Assembly (NCBI GenBank): GCA_027622495.1
Contig: JAQBYL010000189.1
Coordinates: 1 to 7,829 of the forward strand
Source: Pseudomonadota bacterium
GTDB lineage: Bacteria; Pseudomonadota; Gammaproteobacteria; Pseudomonadales; Azotimanducaceae
Reading direction: 5' to 3'
Length of the DNA stretch: 7,829 nt
Of this stretch, positions 6,751 through 7,829 are shown piece by piece (position 1 is the first letter of the stretch; every line of letters starts with the position of its first letter). A program made the translations under genes and the position numbers. A model generated the notes under the pieces. It was not told where the DNA came from and searched no databases. It was given only the letters and a program-made list of their open reading frames with translations.

Positions 6751-6778
6751 TTCGTTCTATCATTTCGTTCTGTACTGA
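6740..6778. repeat. Three 13-bp-spaced copies of CGTTCTRT
   Basis: CGTTCTGT, CGTTCTAT and CGTTCTGT begin at 6740, 6753 and 6766 on the plus strand, exactly 13 bp apart. They straddle the end of the RimK-like gene (stop at 6762-6760) and the short gap before the hydrolase gene, and they overlap the -35 element of the possible internal promoter. They could be a tandem duplication remnant, an iterated protein-binding site or chance. Confidence 0.35.
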
Positions 6779-6849
6779 GCGTTGTGAGGTACATCAGACA
6801 CCAGATCCTTCACAACGGGGCGGCGGCGGCGGCGGGTCTTGCCGGGAAC

Positions 6850-7077
6850 CATGTGCCGCATCTCTTCAAGTTTACCAAAACACAATAGTTTGTCGTGGGG
6901 TTCAAGCACCCGGTCGATCCGAGGGTTGGGGATCACTTTAGCGTCGCGGTACAACGTGAGCACGTTGATATCCTTTTCTGCAAGTTTGGTGTCCTTGATC
7001 GTGACACCCACCAGATTGGAACCTTCGGGTATGTAAATTTCGCTCACACCGTAGCCTTTGCTGACGGTCAGGCGTTG
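6850..7077 (-). other. TrkA-C (RCK C-terminal)-like domain appended to the RimK-like ligase
   Basis: About 75 residues after the ATP-grasp fold show the TrkA-C pattern: a strand with SEIYIPEGSNLVGVTI, a helix DTKLAEKDINV, a strand LTLYRDAKVIPNP, then VLEPHDKLLCFGKLEEM. TrkA-C domains normally regulate potassium transporters and other membrane proteins by binding small ligands and dimerising. Here the domain would be a regulatory module of a cytosolic ligase. The assignment rests on pattern recognition only. Confidence 0.7.
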
Positions 7078-7340
7078 CCGTATGTCGATTTCCGGGAAAT
7101 CCACCTGGGCCGATATGTAGTCGATCACCGCACCCGCAACATCGAGCTCGGTACAGGTTTCGATTCCTTCAAGACCGGGTGATGAATTGACCTCCATGAT
7201 CTGCGGTCCATCTTTACCTTCAAGCATGTCCACGCCGGCAATCTGCAGACCCAGTATTTGCGCAGACCGTACCGCGGTTTCTCGGTAATCCGCGTTGAGC
7301 TCCACTGCTTCTGCGATACCACCGCGATGCACGTTGCTGC

Positions 7341-7346
7341 GGAATC
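7341..7346 (-). other. Site of the one-base deletion in the RimK-like gene
   Basis: The minus strand reads GATTCC across 7346-7341. Adding one T (GAT TTC C) restores a continuous RimK reading frame of about 356 visible codons. The homologous E. coli stretch is remembered as GDFRSNLHRGG, which the repaired frame matches closely. The lost base falls in a very short T run (7344-7343). Confidence 0.8.
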
Positions 7347-7829
7347 CTGCCCCTGTGCAACTCGACGCATGGCTGCAACCACCCGGTCACCCACTACAAA
7401 TGCGCGTATGTCTTTGCCTTTGCTTTCGGCCACAAACTTCTGAACCAGCACGTTCTGCTTCTGACTCTGCAGAAGTTCGATGATCGACTCCGCGGCTTTG
7501 ATCGTCTCAGCAAGCAGCACACCGATCCCCTGGGTACCTTCGATCAGCTTGATCACCACCGGCGCGCCACCAACACGTTCGATTGCCGGGAGCACATCTT
7601 TTTTATCACGGACGAAGGTTGTTCTGGGTATGCCGATGGAGTGACGGCTCAGAATCTGCAGACTGCGAAGCTTGTCTCTTGAGTTAGTGATGCCGTGCGC
7701 GTTATTTGCACAGTACACGTCCATTTCCTGAAATTGCCGTACAACCGCCGTTCCGAAATAGGTAATCGACGCACCGATCCTCGGCAGGACTGCGTCGTAC
7801 ACGCTCAAATGCTTCTGGCGATAATACAG

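Larger units (their letters stand above)
6760..7829 (-). pseudogene. rimK: RimK-like ATP-grasp ligase with C-terminal TrkA-C-like domain; 5'-truncated by the window edge, one-base frameshift
   Basis: RimK enzymes use ATP to ligate glutamate residues, classically onto the C-terminus of ribosomal protein S6. The reading frame is open to the window edge, so roughly the first 48 residues (judged from remembered E. coli RimK) lie outside. Visible in order are PRIGASITYFGTA, SRDKLRSLQIL, the ATP-binding KLIEGTQGIGVLLAE, and DIRAFVVGDRVVAAMRR. Frame then changes near 7343: inserting one base turns Asp-Ser-Ala-Ala into Asp-Phe-Arg-Ser-Asn-Val followed by HRGG, exactly the family sequence. The ATP-grasp continues to MEVNSSPGLEGIE with the metal-binding Glu and Asn. 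Beyond the normal RimK end, about 75 residues (7077-6850) look like a TrkA-C domain, then a basic tail with five consecutive Arg. As written the gene is broken; both halves look conserved, so a recent mutation or sequencing error is likely. The halves read separately span 7829-7125 (frame 1, including out-of-frame tail) and 7332-6760 (frame 2). Confidence 0.85.

Noticed and set aside
6780..6817. Inverted repeat CGTTGTGA/TCACAACG near the end of the RimK-like gene.
   Set aside because: The 8-bp arms have a 22-nt loop and lie wholly inside coding sequence with no T-tract; no role can be supported.
6817..6836. GGC-rich simple repeat as a microsatellite or regulatory repeat.
   Set aside because: It is explained by five consecutive Arg codons in the basic tail of the RimK-like protein.
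7806..7808. TTG as the true start of the RimK-like protein.
   Set aside because: The frame stays open to the window edge and the upstream residues (LYYRQKH) still align with RimK, so the real start lies outside the window.

Overview
The window looks like a chromosomal segment of a moderately GC-rich proteobacterium, most likely a gammaproteobacterium. The grounds are a RimK-type ligase, an aspartoacylase-like partner and a YfcG-type (nu-class) glutathione transferase that all resemble gammaproteobacterial proteins. This is judged by eye from motifs, so the lineage is an inference. There is no mobile element, CRISPR array, tRNA or rRNA, and coding density is very high.

Layout. Positions 1-15 probably hold the first five codons of a gene read leftward off the window, with a good ribosome binding site. 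A divergent intergenic region (16-182) follows. On the + strand, an OsmC-family protein (183-743) and a flavin-dependent monooxygenase-like protein (740-1996) form a two-gene unit joined by a 4-nt stop/start overlap. This unit runs into a convergent junction (1994-2031) built from nested inverted repeats that contain both facing stop codons. Everything to the right is on the - strand and reads as one compact six-gene block. In order of transcription it is: a RimK-like ATP-grasp ligase with a C-terminal TrkA-C-like domain (6760 to beyond 7829; cut by the window edge and frameshifted near 7343), an aspartoacylase/succinylglutamate desuccinylase-like hydrolase (5592-6704), a SnoaL/NTF2-like protein (5030-5602), a luciferase-like flavin oxidoreductase (4290-5033), a spinster-like MFS transporter (2709-4289) and a nu-class glutathione transferase (2025-2684). 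Junctions in this block are 55 nt, an 11-nt overlap, a 4-nt overlap, 0 nt and 24 nt.

How the genes may work together. The ligase and the hydrolase make a plausible writer/eraser pair for an amide-linked amino-acid modification; RimK adds glutamates, and AstE/AspA enzymes cleave N-acyl amino acids. The SnoaL-like protein, flavin oxidoreductase, transporter and glutathione transferase look like a small-molecule conversion and transport or detoxification module. The two parts are fused through an overlapping gene junction. No substrate can be read from the sequence. The most noteworthy points are the TrkA-C-like domain on the RimK-like ligase, the single-base frameshift in that gene, and the physical coupling of the ligase/hydrolase pair to the redox and transport genes.
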